From NCBI GenBank assembly GCA_016648135.1, contig JADDOH010023673.1, positions 62,001 through 126,000 of the forward strand: a DNA stretch of 64,000 bases. The letters run 5' to 3'. This document shows, in pieces, positions 44,321 through 55,948 of this stretch (position 1 is its first letter; every line of letters starts with the position of its first letter). The notes under the pieces are model-generated. The model was not told the DNA's origin, searched no databases, and saw only the letters and a list, made by a program, of their open reading frames with translations. Source of the stretch: Agrypnia vestita. Taxonomy: Eukaryota > Arthropoda > Insecta > Trichoptera > Phryganeidae. The position numbers and the translations under genes were made by a program.

Positions 44321-46277
44321 TATTAAATACAAAACAATATATCTACTTCCACAATTCCTCCGACTGATATATTTTCCAAGCAAATCTCTACAGTTCGATC
44401 GATCTGACTTAAATATTGCATACTTATTATAAAGGCCCCGGCGAATAACATAAGCGACATTTCCCCCTGTCCGACCTGTCCCTCTACCCCTCCCCCTTCC
44501 AGTGACATATTTTCCATGAAAATCTATACCGTTTGACCGATCTGACTCAAATTTTATATAATTATTATTCAGGCCCCGGCGAACGACAAAAATGACATTT
44601 CCCCCCTCCCCACTTACGCCTCCCTCTCGCCTGATATATTGTCCATGTAAATCTGTACCGTTCGACCGATCTGACTCAAATTTTGCATATTTATTCTTTC
44701 GGACCCGGCGGGTAAGATAGGCAACATTTCCTTCTCCCCCTGTACCCCACCCCCTTCCCCTAATATATTTTCTGTACAAATCAACACCGTTTGACCAATT
44801 TGACCCAAATTTTGCATTCTTATTCATTAGGACCCGGCGGCTAACGTAGGCGACTTTTCCTCCTCCCACTTCACCCCCACCCCTTCCAGTGATATATTTT
44901 CCGTTCGACCGATCTGACTCCAATTTTGCAATTTTATGCTTTAGGACCCGGCAAGTAACAAATGCGACATTTCTCCCTAGGGCCCACTTCACTCTTCCCC
45001 TTAACAGTGATATATTTTCCATAGAACTTCAATGCAAATATGTACCATTCGACCGATTGGATTCAAATTTTGCATAATTCTTTAGAACCGGGTGGGTAAC
45101 ATAGGCCACCTTTCCCTCTCCCTTTTTCCTCATCTCCTCTCCCTGATATATTTCCCGTACACCGTTTGACCAAGCTGACCCAAATTTTTCATACTTATTC
45201 TTAAGAATCCGGCGGGTAGCATAGGGGACATTTCCCCCTCCCCTTTACCCCATCCCCTCCTTCCGATATATTTTCCAAATAAATCTATACCGTTTTTGCG
45301 TTCTGACCCAAACTTTGCATACTTATTTTTTAGGACCTGGCGGGTAACATAATCGACATTTATCTCTTCTCCCTTTACCTCACTTCCTCCTCTAATATAT
45401 TTTCTGTATAAATCTACACCGTTTGTCTGATCTGACCAAAATTTTTCAAACTTATTCTTTAGGACCCAGCATGTAACATTGGCCACAGTTCCTTCCTGGA
45501 CATCCCATTCATTCCAGCATTAAATCGAAACATTGATTTTATTAGAGGTTTGCATAACAACGGAACCTTTGTTTTCCCTCCACAAACTTATTTTTAACTT
45601 AATCCTTAACTAGGGACACGAAAAAAGTATCGATACTTTGTAGTATCCAGTACTTTCCTTTCGATACCGATACTTTTGTACTCGATACTTTTTATTTGAT
45701 ACTTTTACTCAATGAGTACTTTTTGGCAAGTATCGATACCTTTAAAAATTAAAAATTTGGCAATGTTTTTTTCCAGCGACCTTTGTTTTTTAGTCATCAA
45801 ATTTTTTCACGTGATCTTTTTTTTTTGCATATCGAAAAGTATCGATATATATATACTCAAAGCTAGGGATGGGTATTGAATATCGATATTTTTTTCTGGG
45901 ATAATCAATATTGTTTTCTTGGCGACCTTTCATTTTTTTCTTGGCGACCTTCCTTTTTTTTGGTCATCGACATTTTTCCTCGGATAATCGATATATTTTT
46001 TTCCGTGACCTTTTTTTTTCCTTATCCAAAAGCTTATTCCCCTTACATTTTTAAATAAATATTGATATACCGATATATTTTTCGTAATGTATATTGATTT
46101 TTTCGATATATTTTTCCGCCGACCTTTTTTTTTTTTTTTTGGTAATCGATATATTTTCGTTTGTTTCGATACTTTTACGAGTACGATACTTTTTTCCGAT
46201 ACTACTCATGAGTGCAGTATCGATACTTTCTATTCGATATCGTGTCCCTATCCTTAACCCATGCAACGCCGGGTAGT
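44321..46277 (+). mobile_element. Helitron-like family A element, 9-unit array, interrupted by a hAT MITE
   Basis: About nine units with 'gatatattttcc' landmarks near 44366, 44505, 44634, 44763, 44891, 45009, 45144, 45265 and 45395 (spacing 118-139). Then the 3' block 'cctttgttttccctccaca' and 'aacttaatccttaac' (to 45610). After the inserted MITE the 3' sequence resumes at 46251 with 'tccttaaccc' and the stem-loop 'atgcaacgccgggta' to about 46277. The 5' start is missing. The array abuts the preceding short copy, so the two may be one rearranged locus. Confidence 0.6.
45603..46258. mobile_element. hAT MITE inside the Helitron, 8-bp target duplication, with a second MITE-like unit inside
   Basis: The outer element is 45611-46250 (640 bp): TAGGGACACGA at the left and TCGTGTCCCTA at the right, flanked by perfect TCCTTAAC repeats (45603-45610 and 46251-46258). 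Its outer parts are 'agtatcgatac' repeats. From 45864 a second unit starts TAGGGATGGGTA and resembles the 17173-17598 MITE ('ggataatcgatatat', 'ccaaaagcttattcccctta'), but lacks a clear right end. So a related MITE inserted here, or two family members recombined. Confidence 0.85.
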
Positions 46278-47276
46278 AAGAGCCAGTTTTTAATATAATT
46301 TTCTACACACAGCCGTACTCAAGGATTCGCTTTACAGACGCGTGTTCAGAGCACCACGCATTGTTGCGTACCCGATGTTTGGGCTGCTCACGTTCACGAT
46401 GTTCGACGCTAGCCCGATATCCGGAAAAAGGTAGAAAGTAACCGGTAGGTGGATTATGCTAAATTATTTCGCAGGTAGGAATCTAGGGATCTCGATTTGC
46501 ATCGGAGTTACACACCGGGAACGTGGAACGCACATCGAAACAATGCAAATCGAATCACAAAATCCCATAAGATCCATAGAGATGCGAGATGCGTTCAGCA
46601 ATCGTCGGGAGCAAATGGCAATAAAGTCTTACTTTCAAATACCATAAAAATTCATAACAAAAAACTTATCATTCTTATCAATTTCGTATTTTAATAAAAT
46701 ATTCAATTAAAAAGCATAAAGAAATTAATGTATTTTTTAAAAATGAAATATTGCATTAAAAAATTTACTTTCAGATGGTAAAAGTCAAACTACAAATAAT
46801 TATAAATTTTAGCATTTTAAAAAATTGGACTAATTATAGTTTTTTTTATTGTCTCACCAATACCAAAAGTAATCAAAGATAATTAATAATAAACGATAAA
46901 TAATATTAAAGATAAAGAATAAACGTTATCTACAAAAACAATACTAAACTTTTAAATAGCAAAATAAAATCCAAAATTAGTGATGAATTCTTACAGTAAA
47001 AATTATCGAACGAATTAAAAAGAATTTAAATTGTCTAAATTTTACTGTCTCCATTTCAGCTTAGTAAAAGATATCTGATCTCCCCTATTCTCTGAATTAC
47101 CATAAAACGCAACAAACTGAATTTACCGCTATTATATAACATTGCATACTTCGTCAATTTTGACGTTTAACAGATGTTTTAACGGAAAATTTAGACCTCC
47201 TATCATGGCAGTTAAAAATCTCTATAGATTTGTTTGCCAACAAATATGATTCGGCTATTTTTATATTATTTATTCT
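46278..47276. other. unassigned stretch
   Basis: 46300-46640 is GC-richer with overlapping plus-strand frames and no known motif. 46640-47100 is AT-rich. 47127-47165 resembles 40930-40970 (see there). Confidence 0.3.
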
Positions 47277-47352
47277 CCGAGTAGCTCGGTATAGTGATGA
47301 TGACTCTCGTCTACTGTTTAAGTGGTCGGTTGTTCGAGTCCCATTCCAGGAT
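47277..47352 (+). repeat. tRNA-like head of a SINE or decayed tRNA
   Basis: 'gtagctcggtatagtg' resembles an A box and 'ggttgttcgagtccc' contains the B box GTTCGAGTCCC, at tRNA-like spacing (about 45 bases between box starts). 3' CCA-end and acceptor pairing are not convincing, so an intact tRNA is excluded. The ~150 bases that follow may be the SINE body. Supports an RNA polymerase III promoter origin. Confidence 0.5.
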
Positions 47353-47670
47353 ACCAGCGAGTTAGCCCTATTTCCATAGCGTAATCGTCGAATATTGACG
47401 CGACACGTATTCCGATTTGGCATCTCCATTAAAAAAAATAGTCTTAGTGATAAAAACCGCGAATTCAAGGTTTGTGTATGAATGTATTTAATAAAATATA
47501 AACATCTAGCGCGAGAATTTAGAAAAAATAAATAAAGCAAAATATATTCCTAATGTATGCTATCTACTACTAAACGCGATAGTTATCTCACTCGCGACAA
47601 ACACGCCTTCGCTCGAAATGACGTACTACGTAGTATTATTTGACATATTGAGTCCTCGACAATTTGAGAT
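47353..47670. other. unassigned flank between the SINE head and the CpG island
   Basis: Contains the presumed SINE body and AT-rich DNA; 'gagatataaatattaacg' at 47668 could be a TATA-like element for the island. Confidence 0.25.
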
Positions 47671-49200
47671 ATAAATATTAACGTCGGGAAGAACACAACC
47701 TCCGCGGCAGAGCCGGCCACGCGGCCATCATCCGGCCGGGCGCCACGTGACCGGCCATCCCGCGGCGCGCCGTGCCGCGCGGGCTCAGTCCACCGGTCCC
47801 CCCGCCGCGGACCGAACGCCCTCCGTGCTCGCCGCTCGCCGCTCGCCGCGCTGCACCGCCCGCCTCCCAGAACGCACCGAGCGCCGCGTCACTCGCGCGC
47901 AAATAACTACGAGATTGCCTTCATGAACTGTTCTTATTTTGCAGGTTCGCAAAAACGTTCCAAACCGAAGCGAGTGACGGCCTACCGGCGAAGCGTGCGC
48001 CTCAGCGAGTGCTCCGCCGACAAGTGGGAAGATGAATGAGATCGCGAGCGCGCTCCGCCTCGTCCGATTTTAAATCCCACGTGCGTCCCGCGTGCGCCGA
48101 ACGGGTGCGCCGGAGCCGCCCGACAGCCGTAGTACTACCTCCAGCGCGGGCTGCAGATCGCGGATTACAGATTCGTCCGCCGCATTCCGGGGGCGAAGTT
48201 TACTTTCCCGCCGTTTCGGACTAATTCTCGAGTCGGGGTTCGCGGTGCGCGTCAGTTCGTCCGTCGTGTCTCCGAGGCGAGAGCGAGGACCCGGTGATAC
48301 AGCTCCGAGACTCGCCTGTTTCGCGCGTTTCGAGGTGAGAAGTGCGGACGTAGAAAGGACGACTAGCCGATCCCGGCTACCTGCCGCGCGACGGGGAAGC
48401 ATTTTGAGGTAGGTTTTGAACTGTCTGTCTCCGGCACCGCCGGGTGCCTTTCGAGGATGGTGGCAATTTGTAGAAAGGAGGAATAATAAAGTTCGCGATT
48501 CCACTTTGATGTTCGATAATAATAATTCGCGCGTATTCGTACTGGATTCCGCTTCGGCAATTGCGCGATGATTTGTTATTTCCGAGAGGCGGATTATCAC
48601 CGCGAGCTTGGAACGCGCTCAACTTTGGTTCCATTAGATCGACTCGATAGAATAAAAGACGACCGGTCTTCCGTCGGGAGTGCGACCGAACAACGGTAGC
48701 GCCGATATCTTTGTTTAGGAATATATTTTTGTTCGAAAAGTGTCTTCGTCGAATGCGAAGGGATTGTCGAGTGGAAATCTTCGAACCGCGATGTTTAAAC
48801 CGCGTTTTCGTCTTCCTTTTTATCGAAGTGACTCGATTTTGATCGCGCGGCGGTTTTAAATATTTGAAAAAATGTCCGAGCTCGGCCCGTCCGGGCGCGG
48901 CGAGCCGCCAGCGCCGGCCCCGCCGCGCCGGGCCCCTTCGCGCGCGGCCTGTCGGAAATGAACCGGCGGCTAGCCTCGCTTTTTCTAATCGGTCCCGCGA
49001 TTTTGCGTAACGATTTCTCGCGCGGGGGATCTTATTTGTTACATCTCCCACAACCTGTTTCGGCGGAGGTTTTTTTATTTTGTACCTTGCCTCGCCTACG
49101 ATCGGCCGGGCTTCTCGAACAAATATGACGATTCTCAGATTGTCGCCGCGGCCACCCTCGCCCCTCACCCTCGCTGGTGTGCGCACTCCCATATTTATGT
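47671..49200 (+). promoter_or_regulatory. large CpG-rich island; candidate host promoter and 5' exon
   Basis: About 1.5 kb of GC-rich, CpG-dense DNA in an otherwise AT-rich window. On the plus strand 'ctgttcttattttgcag' (to about 47943) is a good splice acceptor, and 'gaggtgagaag' (about 48333) and 'gaggtaggttttg' (about 48410) are good donors, so a noncoding exon of roughly 47944-48410 is plausible. Plus-strand ATGs in it lead only to short frames (for example a 62-codon frame at 48036). Long frames on both strands, including 271 and 176 codons on the minus strand, are expected in GC-rich DNA and show no known domain. It may be the first exon of a gene whose coding exons lie beyond the window. 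Confidence 0.4.
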
Positions 49201-50082
49201 CAGCTAAATTTGGAAGTGACGGGGGAAGAACTAATGTAGAGTGAAAGCGATGGAACTGCGGTGGTTATATTGATGTGTAAGGAGTCTGTGTGAAGGAAGC
49301 GGGGAAAAAAACTGACGATGGATACATGGAGTGTCGGGCGAGTAAGAAATGAAGATACTCGCGTATAAAAAATATCCTTTGCGTTGTCGAGGTTTTCGTT
49401 TCCCAATGTTATCCCAAACTTGATAAATTAAATTGTTTTAATAGAAAAAAAAACACCAAACATTATTTTTGGTAAGGTACATACAAATAAATAAAAAATT
49501 GAATTGTAAACATTTTCTAACATTATAATAAAATATTAAATATATATTATTAATTAACTAAAAAAAAAATCTTATCGAGAAAACTTTGTCATGTGTTTTG
49601 AAGGTTCATCGACGTACAGAATACACTCAGCAGTGAGGTCTTCCATTTATAATTATAATTAATTACTTTAAAATAATTTGAAAACAGTAGACGGTAGTGA
49701 GGTTGATGACGTACACACCTACCATGTTTTTGTAATTTATTATTATTTTGCGCTAATAAGATTAGATCACAAGTTTAGCACACAGTCCGCATATTTTTTT
49801 TGATGTCGTGATTTTGCCTCATACGCGTTTCGTAATTTGACTTGTGTACTTAATCATAAAAAAAACTTGCGCGTAGCTTGTGCGAGATCTTGCGTGCAGT
49901 TGTCTGATCACAAAATTTGATCCTTATGGTGCTTCGATGGGAATACATTACTTTAGCAAGTATTAATTTCCACGCATACAGATACAGAATTTCAATTTGC
50001 CAGTAATAACAATTATTACAATAACAAATAATTATAAATACAATCATGTCCGCCATACTAGGTGAATATCACGTCTCATTTA
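49201..50082. other. unassigned AT-rich stretch right of the island
   Basis: No exon or element recognised; could be intron if the island is a first exon. Confidence 0.25.
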
Positions 50083-50190
50083 CACTTTGTGTACAATCTT
50101 GGGAATATAATACGTGCAGGTAGACTTTGTGTACAATTTTGGAAATAAAATAAGGACAGGTAGACTTTGTGTACAATTTTGGGATTAAGT
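50083..50190. repeat. short tandem repeat, ~41-bp unit, ~2.6 copies
   Basis: 'actttgtgtacaat(c/t)ttggga' recurs at 50083, 50124 and 50164 (spacing 41 and 40), joined by 'ggacaggtag'-type linkers. Confidence 0.85.
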
Positions 50191-53100
50191 TCGTTAGCAA
50201 TCCTTCAACTAACGAACTTAAATGTTAAATTATCAATTAATTTGTTAATTAAATATTTTGTCATACATTGCTACCTACCTCATCATAAATGCAGACGAAG
50301 TGAAAACAGCCCTTTAAGAATAATGTAATAAAAATTATTTTCTCATTATTGTATTCCTTTCTCTTCCGTGGGTGATTCAGAGCGAAGTTCAGACCACGTA
50401 TAATTATTAATTAACCCACGAGTTATTGCAATATTGTTTTCGTTTCGTTATAAATAAATTGATTCTAATTTTACTAGAGATGTATACCTCCTTGCGAACA
50501 CAGTTGCCGTCTGGACCTCTGCTTGCGTATACATAATATAATACACATCTACATACCGTTCCTACACACCTTCATTCTCAATCGGCGAGGAACGGAAAAA
50601 GTTACAAATAATTTTCTCATCTCATATAATTATTTGAGCAAATTATGATTTGATTTTTTATTATTTGACTAATTATTATTTGAGCAAATAATTATTGAAT
50701 AATTATTTATAGTAAACAAAGTATGAATATGTTACGTAAAATAACAAAATGTTATTTATTTATGCGCAGTTATCATATTGAAGCATGAGTTGCACGTTTT
50801 TGGAAAAAATAATATTTTGAAAACAATCGAAATTAATTTTTATCTAACGGAATATTATCCCATCCCCAATAATAATTATTTCGAATGACCGTCCGTAACT
50901 TCCTATCCCGTTTTCTATTTTCCGTTCTGATTCCGTTTTCAAAATTGTTCATAAATAAAATAAAAAAATTGACTTAATGCTTTTTAACAAAATACTCGAA
51001 ATTACACAATTTTTAATATTTCGGTTTAATAAAAATTAAAACTAATAAGTGCATCCATTGACATATCGCATGTGTCATTGGTATTAATCATTCATTAAAA
51101 TACATAATTGTCTATGTATCAATGTCCGTCACTAACGATACCAGATGGCTCAAATAATAATGAAGTATAAGAAACAAAAAAGCTAATTACAATACACAAT
51201 TCTTTATTTAGTTATGTCCATCACTAACGTTATCAAGACGCTACGGTACTCTGAATAGAGCTGTTCTCACAGCCTTAACTGGCGGCCGAAATATATATAG
51301 TGAATGTACGTTATTTTTGAAGTATTGTATATAACTAGTATTGTACTTATATCTGAATAATATGGTAATAACAAAATTGTGATAGGAACGTTACAAGATA
51401 CATTTTTTTATTTCGTAGAAATTCTGTAAGAATAGGTACTTATAAAAATAATCGGCGTCTAAAATGGCCGAGCTTTGGGGCCTTGTGCACGAATGCTTAG
51501 CATAGTTTGAAAATGGTAAGATTATTTATGTGGCATATATTCCGCGTACCTGCGCATCTCTTTTGTTTTTTGTTATTCCTTATTTTACGCTGAATATCAA
51601 TATTCTTACTATTCTCAAACCGAGCGTAGCGTTTATGGGACTATCTCGATTATATGCCTGGACGAGGCTCGACCCCCGAACTTATATAATATTAATATAA
51701 TATAATATTAATTAATATACAAACATGACGATGTCGATGAAAATTAATCAGGAAATTGGACGAATTCCTTGAATTATATATATTATGCAAAAGAAAAAAC
51801 TCCCTATCTCGATATAGCCCATAGTCTTGAATACGCTGTGTACAATAAAGTGTAATAAACGTATTTAATTAAGAGTTAAATCAAAGTGACGTAAAGGACG
51901 TTACGTAAAACCGTTAATTTAGCAAACTCGAGAAAAGGTAACGGACGAACAATGTTTCTTTTACAACAATCTTGAAAACTGGGCCCTAAAATATAAAAAT
52001 CACTAATTTCTTATTGGATTCTAAAACCAAAATTATACAATACTCATAAAAGGGATATGTTTTTATTAGAAATCATGTTACAAAAATGCAGCGTAACTAT
52101 ATATGCTCAACGTAATATGCTCAGCGAAAAGCGACTAAGTTCTTTCGCAATTGAGTTCTTTCGTTTATTGCATCTCCACAGGCAACCGTGAGAGAGGAGA
52201 GCCGTGAGAATTAACGAATTAGGAGACGCCCTCTTCTGAGTAGGTTCCTCCAACAAACGCCGACTCGTCTCGAGTTAGGATGATCATTATCGGCGTGTCC
52301 ACAGTAGTTTAGACTTTTGCCAAATCAATATAGGATCCGCGATGAAAATGCTGATAAAGTAAGAAGATTCCTTCGCCCTTTAATCAAATCATAAACATTT
52401 GGCGCTATCCACGTCCATAGCCGACTGCATTATTATTCTCCAGTTGCGAGCCAAAACTATTCGATCTGAAAACTGTAATCTATCTGCATATTTCACGACT
52501 GTATCCACTCTTATAATTCTTCCCTAGAAGAACATTGGAGGGTCCTCTTCTCGGGACGTGATCAGTCCATTTCAGTCCACTCGGATCTCATAGCTGTCAC
52601 TGTTTTGGCGTATTTGAATATCTCTTAAACATTTGAGCTAGAAAGTTACGTTTTCAATGTTCTCTCTTCGCTTTTCTCTAAGTCTCCATGTTTCGTATCT
52701 ATATATGTAATAGCATGGCTGGCTTCGCGGGTATACATACATAGATCTAGATTTAGGACAGCCTGGATTCCTGTTTGAACCTGAAATTTTCCACTGTGTG
52801 AAGTAGGTGGTGTTTCCATTTCGTTTTTTCCAAGCAGTACTAGATCAACTGCATGGCCTAGTGCTTTGTACATTTGTTGTTTTGTAGGTCTCATTTAAGA
52901 CCATTTTCTCTTCTACTTTCTAGCAGCAAGCTACAGTATCCTTTATGTGCTTAAAATTTTGGGGAGCACCTTATATTTAGTATTTTTTCATTTTTTTTGA
53001 AATACGATTTGTAAATACCAATTTTCTCTAATCATTCTCTCATATCATCGTAATTTTTGCAGGAAGACAAAATCTGTCTTAAAATGTTTGATAAAATTCT

Positions 53101-53759
53101 CATGTCGGCAGTTAGTTTTTAAAGGTCTTTGCCCCACTTTTCATTTTTATTTTTCCATGGTTTATATGTTAATATAATGATTAACAAACATGTACCTATT
53201 TTGTATCTATGTTTCTAATAGCACTTACTGTCTTAATCTGTGTATAAAATAATTTTACGAATACAAAATTGATACAACGTAAGTTATTCTAATTTCTACG
53301 AACTTTATGTGTAAGGTTATAATGTGCTACTGGAATGTCCCAGAAATATAATGTACTCAAATATTATTCCGAAGTGGGATAGCATTTACATTTAACTAGT
53401 GTGTTCATCATTCCTAGCTACAAATCGTCATCAGTACCAAGGAAATTGTATTGATGTTAAATGTTTTGGGAACGTTGAAGATTTGAAGGGTGCAAGATAC
53501 CACAAATGCCGATGGAGAAGAGGATGTATGAATTTTTTGAAGATTTTGAAAATTCAATGGTTCAGAGTTTTGTTGAAAATATTTCGTTGTTTTGCTGGCC
53601 TAGGAGCACTTTAAAATGAAATTTTAGAAAAGTAATATTATAATATCACCTATGCCAGTGAGATATTCACCCAGATTACTGTGGGTTGGTGGTGTGAGGT
53701 GCTAGCTATAGGTATATTAATTATTAATACTTAGGTACAACAATCCCAAAGGTTGGGGA
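50191..53759. other. long unassigned stretch
   Basis: Mostly AT-rich. 52160-52300 and 52500-52900 are GC-richer. The minus-strand frame at 52646-52894 (82 codons, with ALGHAVDLVLLGKNEMETPP) is not assigned, though the neighbouring minus-strand PRRGPSNVLLGKN-type reading at about 52520-52570 makes a decayed LINE possible. Confidence 0.3.
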
Positions 53760-54412
53760 TTTTCAGTCTTAGGTTTTATATGCTTTTTTCAACTTGTTGG
53801 ACAGTGGTTCTTCGGTATACGTTCTTAATCCGTTCCTGATCCTTGGACTTTTGGACTTGGACCGAATCAATTTTTTTCCATAAGAACTAACTAACTTACC
53901 ATCACGCCATTTTCCCGTGGGGGTAGGCAGAGAGGATAGAGTGCCACACACTCCTGTCCTGACATACATCTCTCGCCTCATCCACATTCATACATCTTCG
54001 CATGCAAGCTCGACGGTTGTTGAGGCTTCTAACGGGACCACTGTCCAGTATCTGGTTAATATGGTAATGCCAATTCCGCGGTCGCCTTCTCTTTCTGGCG
54101 CCGTCAACACTTGCATTACGTATCTTTCTTACCATCATTTCCTCATTCATTCACTCAACATGCCCAAACCACCTGAGCGACCCTGTTTTAATTCTATGAA
54201 TTATGCTACGATCAGCTTTACATTCATTCCTAATATCTTCAATGTTTATTCTATCATAGATGGATTTGCCACGCATACGTCTAAGGGATCTCATCTCAGC
54301 CAGCTCCAGGCTTCACTTTCATACATCAGTGTCGGTACCAGAACTCCATTATGTACCGCTAGTTTTGCCTCGGTAGACATATTTCTATTAGAAATTATTG
54401 CGGTATGGAGTA
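53760..54412 (-). pseudogene. LINE 3' end: reverse transcriptase C-terminal region
   Basis: Minus-strand order: STEAKLAVHNGVLVPTLMYE then SEAW, a frameshift, MRSLRRMRGKSIYDRINIED and CKADRSIIHRIKTGSLRWFG with HVE and a stop, then NASVDGARKRRRPRNWHYHI, NQILDSGPVRSLNNRRACMR and SAYPHGKMA with a stop. This matches the 'aKlavyxgvLxPTLLYGSE', 'RRMxGxxxxDRIRNExI' and 'LRWFGHVxR...R-G-R-P-R' series of insect endonuclease-reverse transcriptase LINEs. The 3' untranslated part continues to about 53760. 5'-truncated with one frameshift and stops. Confidence 0.8.
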
Positions 54413-55919
54413 AATGATTCGTCCTTTCCCATGAAAAAAAATTCTGTTATTATTATCATATATATATCATTTTATACATTGATGGGGTTGTTAATTATTA
54501 TAATTTTATAAGGATAATTAACAAATTGCTTCTTAGTAGAATACAAAAGAATTTGAATTAAATTAATGAAAATTTAACAATTTAATTTAATTTCCTCTCT
54601 AATTTCTTCTGTGTCAGAGGTCACTTTAATGTATCTCTGGTACAGTGCTTCAATGTAGAGTTTCTTGAAATTAATGATGACTGTCTTGTCTATATAGGCT
54701 GAATGATTCATATTGGGGGATGAAGTTTACATTTAGTTTAAAAAGCTGAAGTCAAACTCTGCCAGCCTATATACATTTCTGCAAGCTTGGAGGGTGAATT
54801 GGAGCGTTTTCAATTATTAGGAGGACCATCAGAGGCAAATTTTTCTCCTCTAAACAAGTCGTATTCCAAACAAAGGTCTTTTACGAAACAAAATTGTTCG
54901 CATGCTAACCGCATGAATCATGTTGGACTTATTCCAAAACAGACGCATACCGAGGTTCTACTGTATATTTAATGTTCTTTCAATCTCGTATAAACCATTT
55001 TATAAGAAGTAACAGCTCATATTATCTCTAATCTACTTATAATTTAAAATGTGACGTTGAAATTCAACTTTACAAAAGATAAAAATAAATGGAATAGTAA
55101 AAAAAAATACCAATAATGACTTGCCAGACACGTTCGTGGCTAGATGTATTTGAGGCGGCTTCGTTATTAGCGCAATCGTACTCGTTAATCTGAATGAAGT
55201 ATTCCAAAATAGAATTGGATATTCAATTTTTCAGAGATTATTGATACTTCTCGTACAAATATTCAACTGAATTTAACACACGAGTTTAAGTAGTTTTTCT
55301 CGATATTATATATTTACTCTCTGTAAATAACCAGACGTGTTATTCTGAATAAGTTGTTATAAGCAGATTTGGACATTCCTGTGAGAAGTCCCGTACCAGC
55401 CTTTGAAAGACTGAATAATATTTGTTTTTTCCCTTTTGTAAACATTGTCGGCCAACCTTCGCTCGCCGAGAATGCGAAGGATTTGAAATAATCCTAAAGT
55501 GTCGGTCTATAAATAGAGTTCCAGCTGTGATATGTGTTTTGGCTCCATTAGTCCCCGCACGTGTGAGGTGGGGAGAGGGAGACGTCTTGTCACCTCTCTG
55601 TCTTCCTCATCATCATCGATCAGCTGTCAGGATTATGGCGGAGTTACATACATTATTGATTGTCATTATATAGTTTATCTCCAAGTTGAATGAGAACTTT
55701 TTCAAATTTCATGTACCCATGCTCATTAAATTGGCATTGTCAATGGCGACATCTGTTCTGGTTTATGGGAATGACATGGGAAGTGATAACTTAAGCTAGC
55801 CGTACGATAGGTTGTAAGCCCTATGAATAGCCAAAAAGACTTCCATACCTACTTTCTCATATAAAAATAGTTTCATCTCCACGACACATCTACAATAATA
55901 TTATATTTTATTTCTTCAT
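54413..55919. other. unassigned stretch
   Basis: No gene recognised. A small plus-strand frame at 54787-54972 (61 codons) has no known motif. 'gtctataaatagag' near 55506 is TATA-like and precedes a GC-richer patch (55540-55640). Confidence 0.25.
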
Positions 55920-55948
55920 TTTCGAGAGTAAACAGAATCTCTCATCAA
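55920..55948 (-). ncRNA. degenerate hammerhead-like motif
   Basis: Minus strand: TTGATGA, GAGA/TCTC stem around a longer loop, GAAAA. The first core base is T and the closing base is not C. Weak, but fits the series found elsewhere in the window. Confidence 0.25.

Noticed and set aside
44300..45022. 240-codon minus-strand open frame with repeated GGG/GEG and 'SDRSNG' units
   Set aside because: It is simply the ~130-bp minisatellite read antisense; periodic translation of a noncoding array.
47277..47352. Functional tRNA gene
   Set aside because: A- and B-box-like sequences are present but acceptor-stem pairing and cloverleaf arms do not form convincingly.
48377..49192. 271-codon minus-strand open frame
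   Set aside because: Lies in CpG-rich DNA where stops are rare; several frames on both strands are open, there is no recognisable domain and the sequence is Arg-rich as expected from composition.
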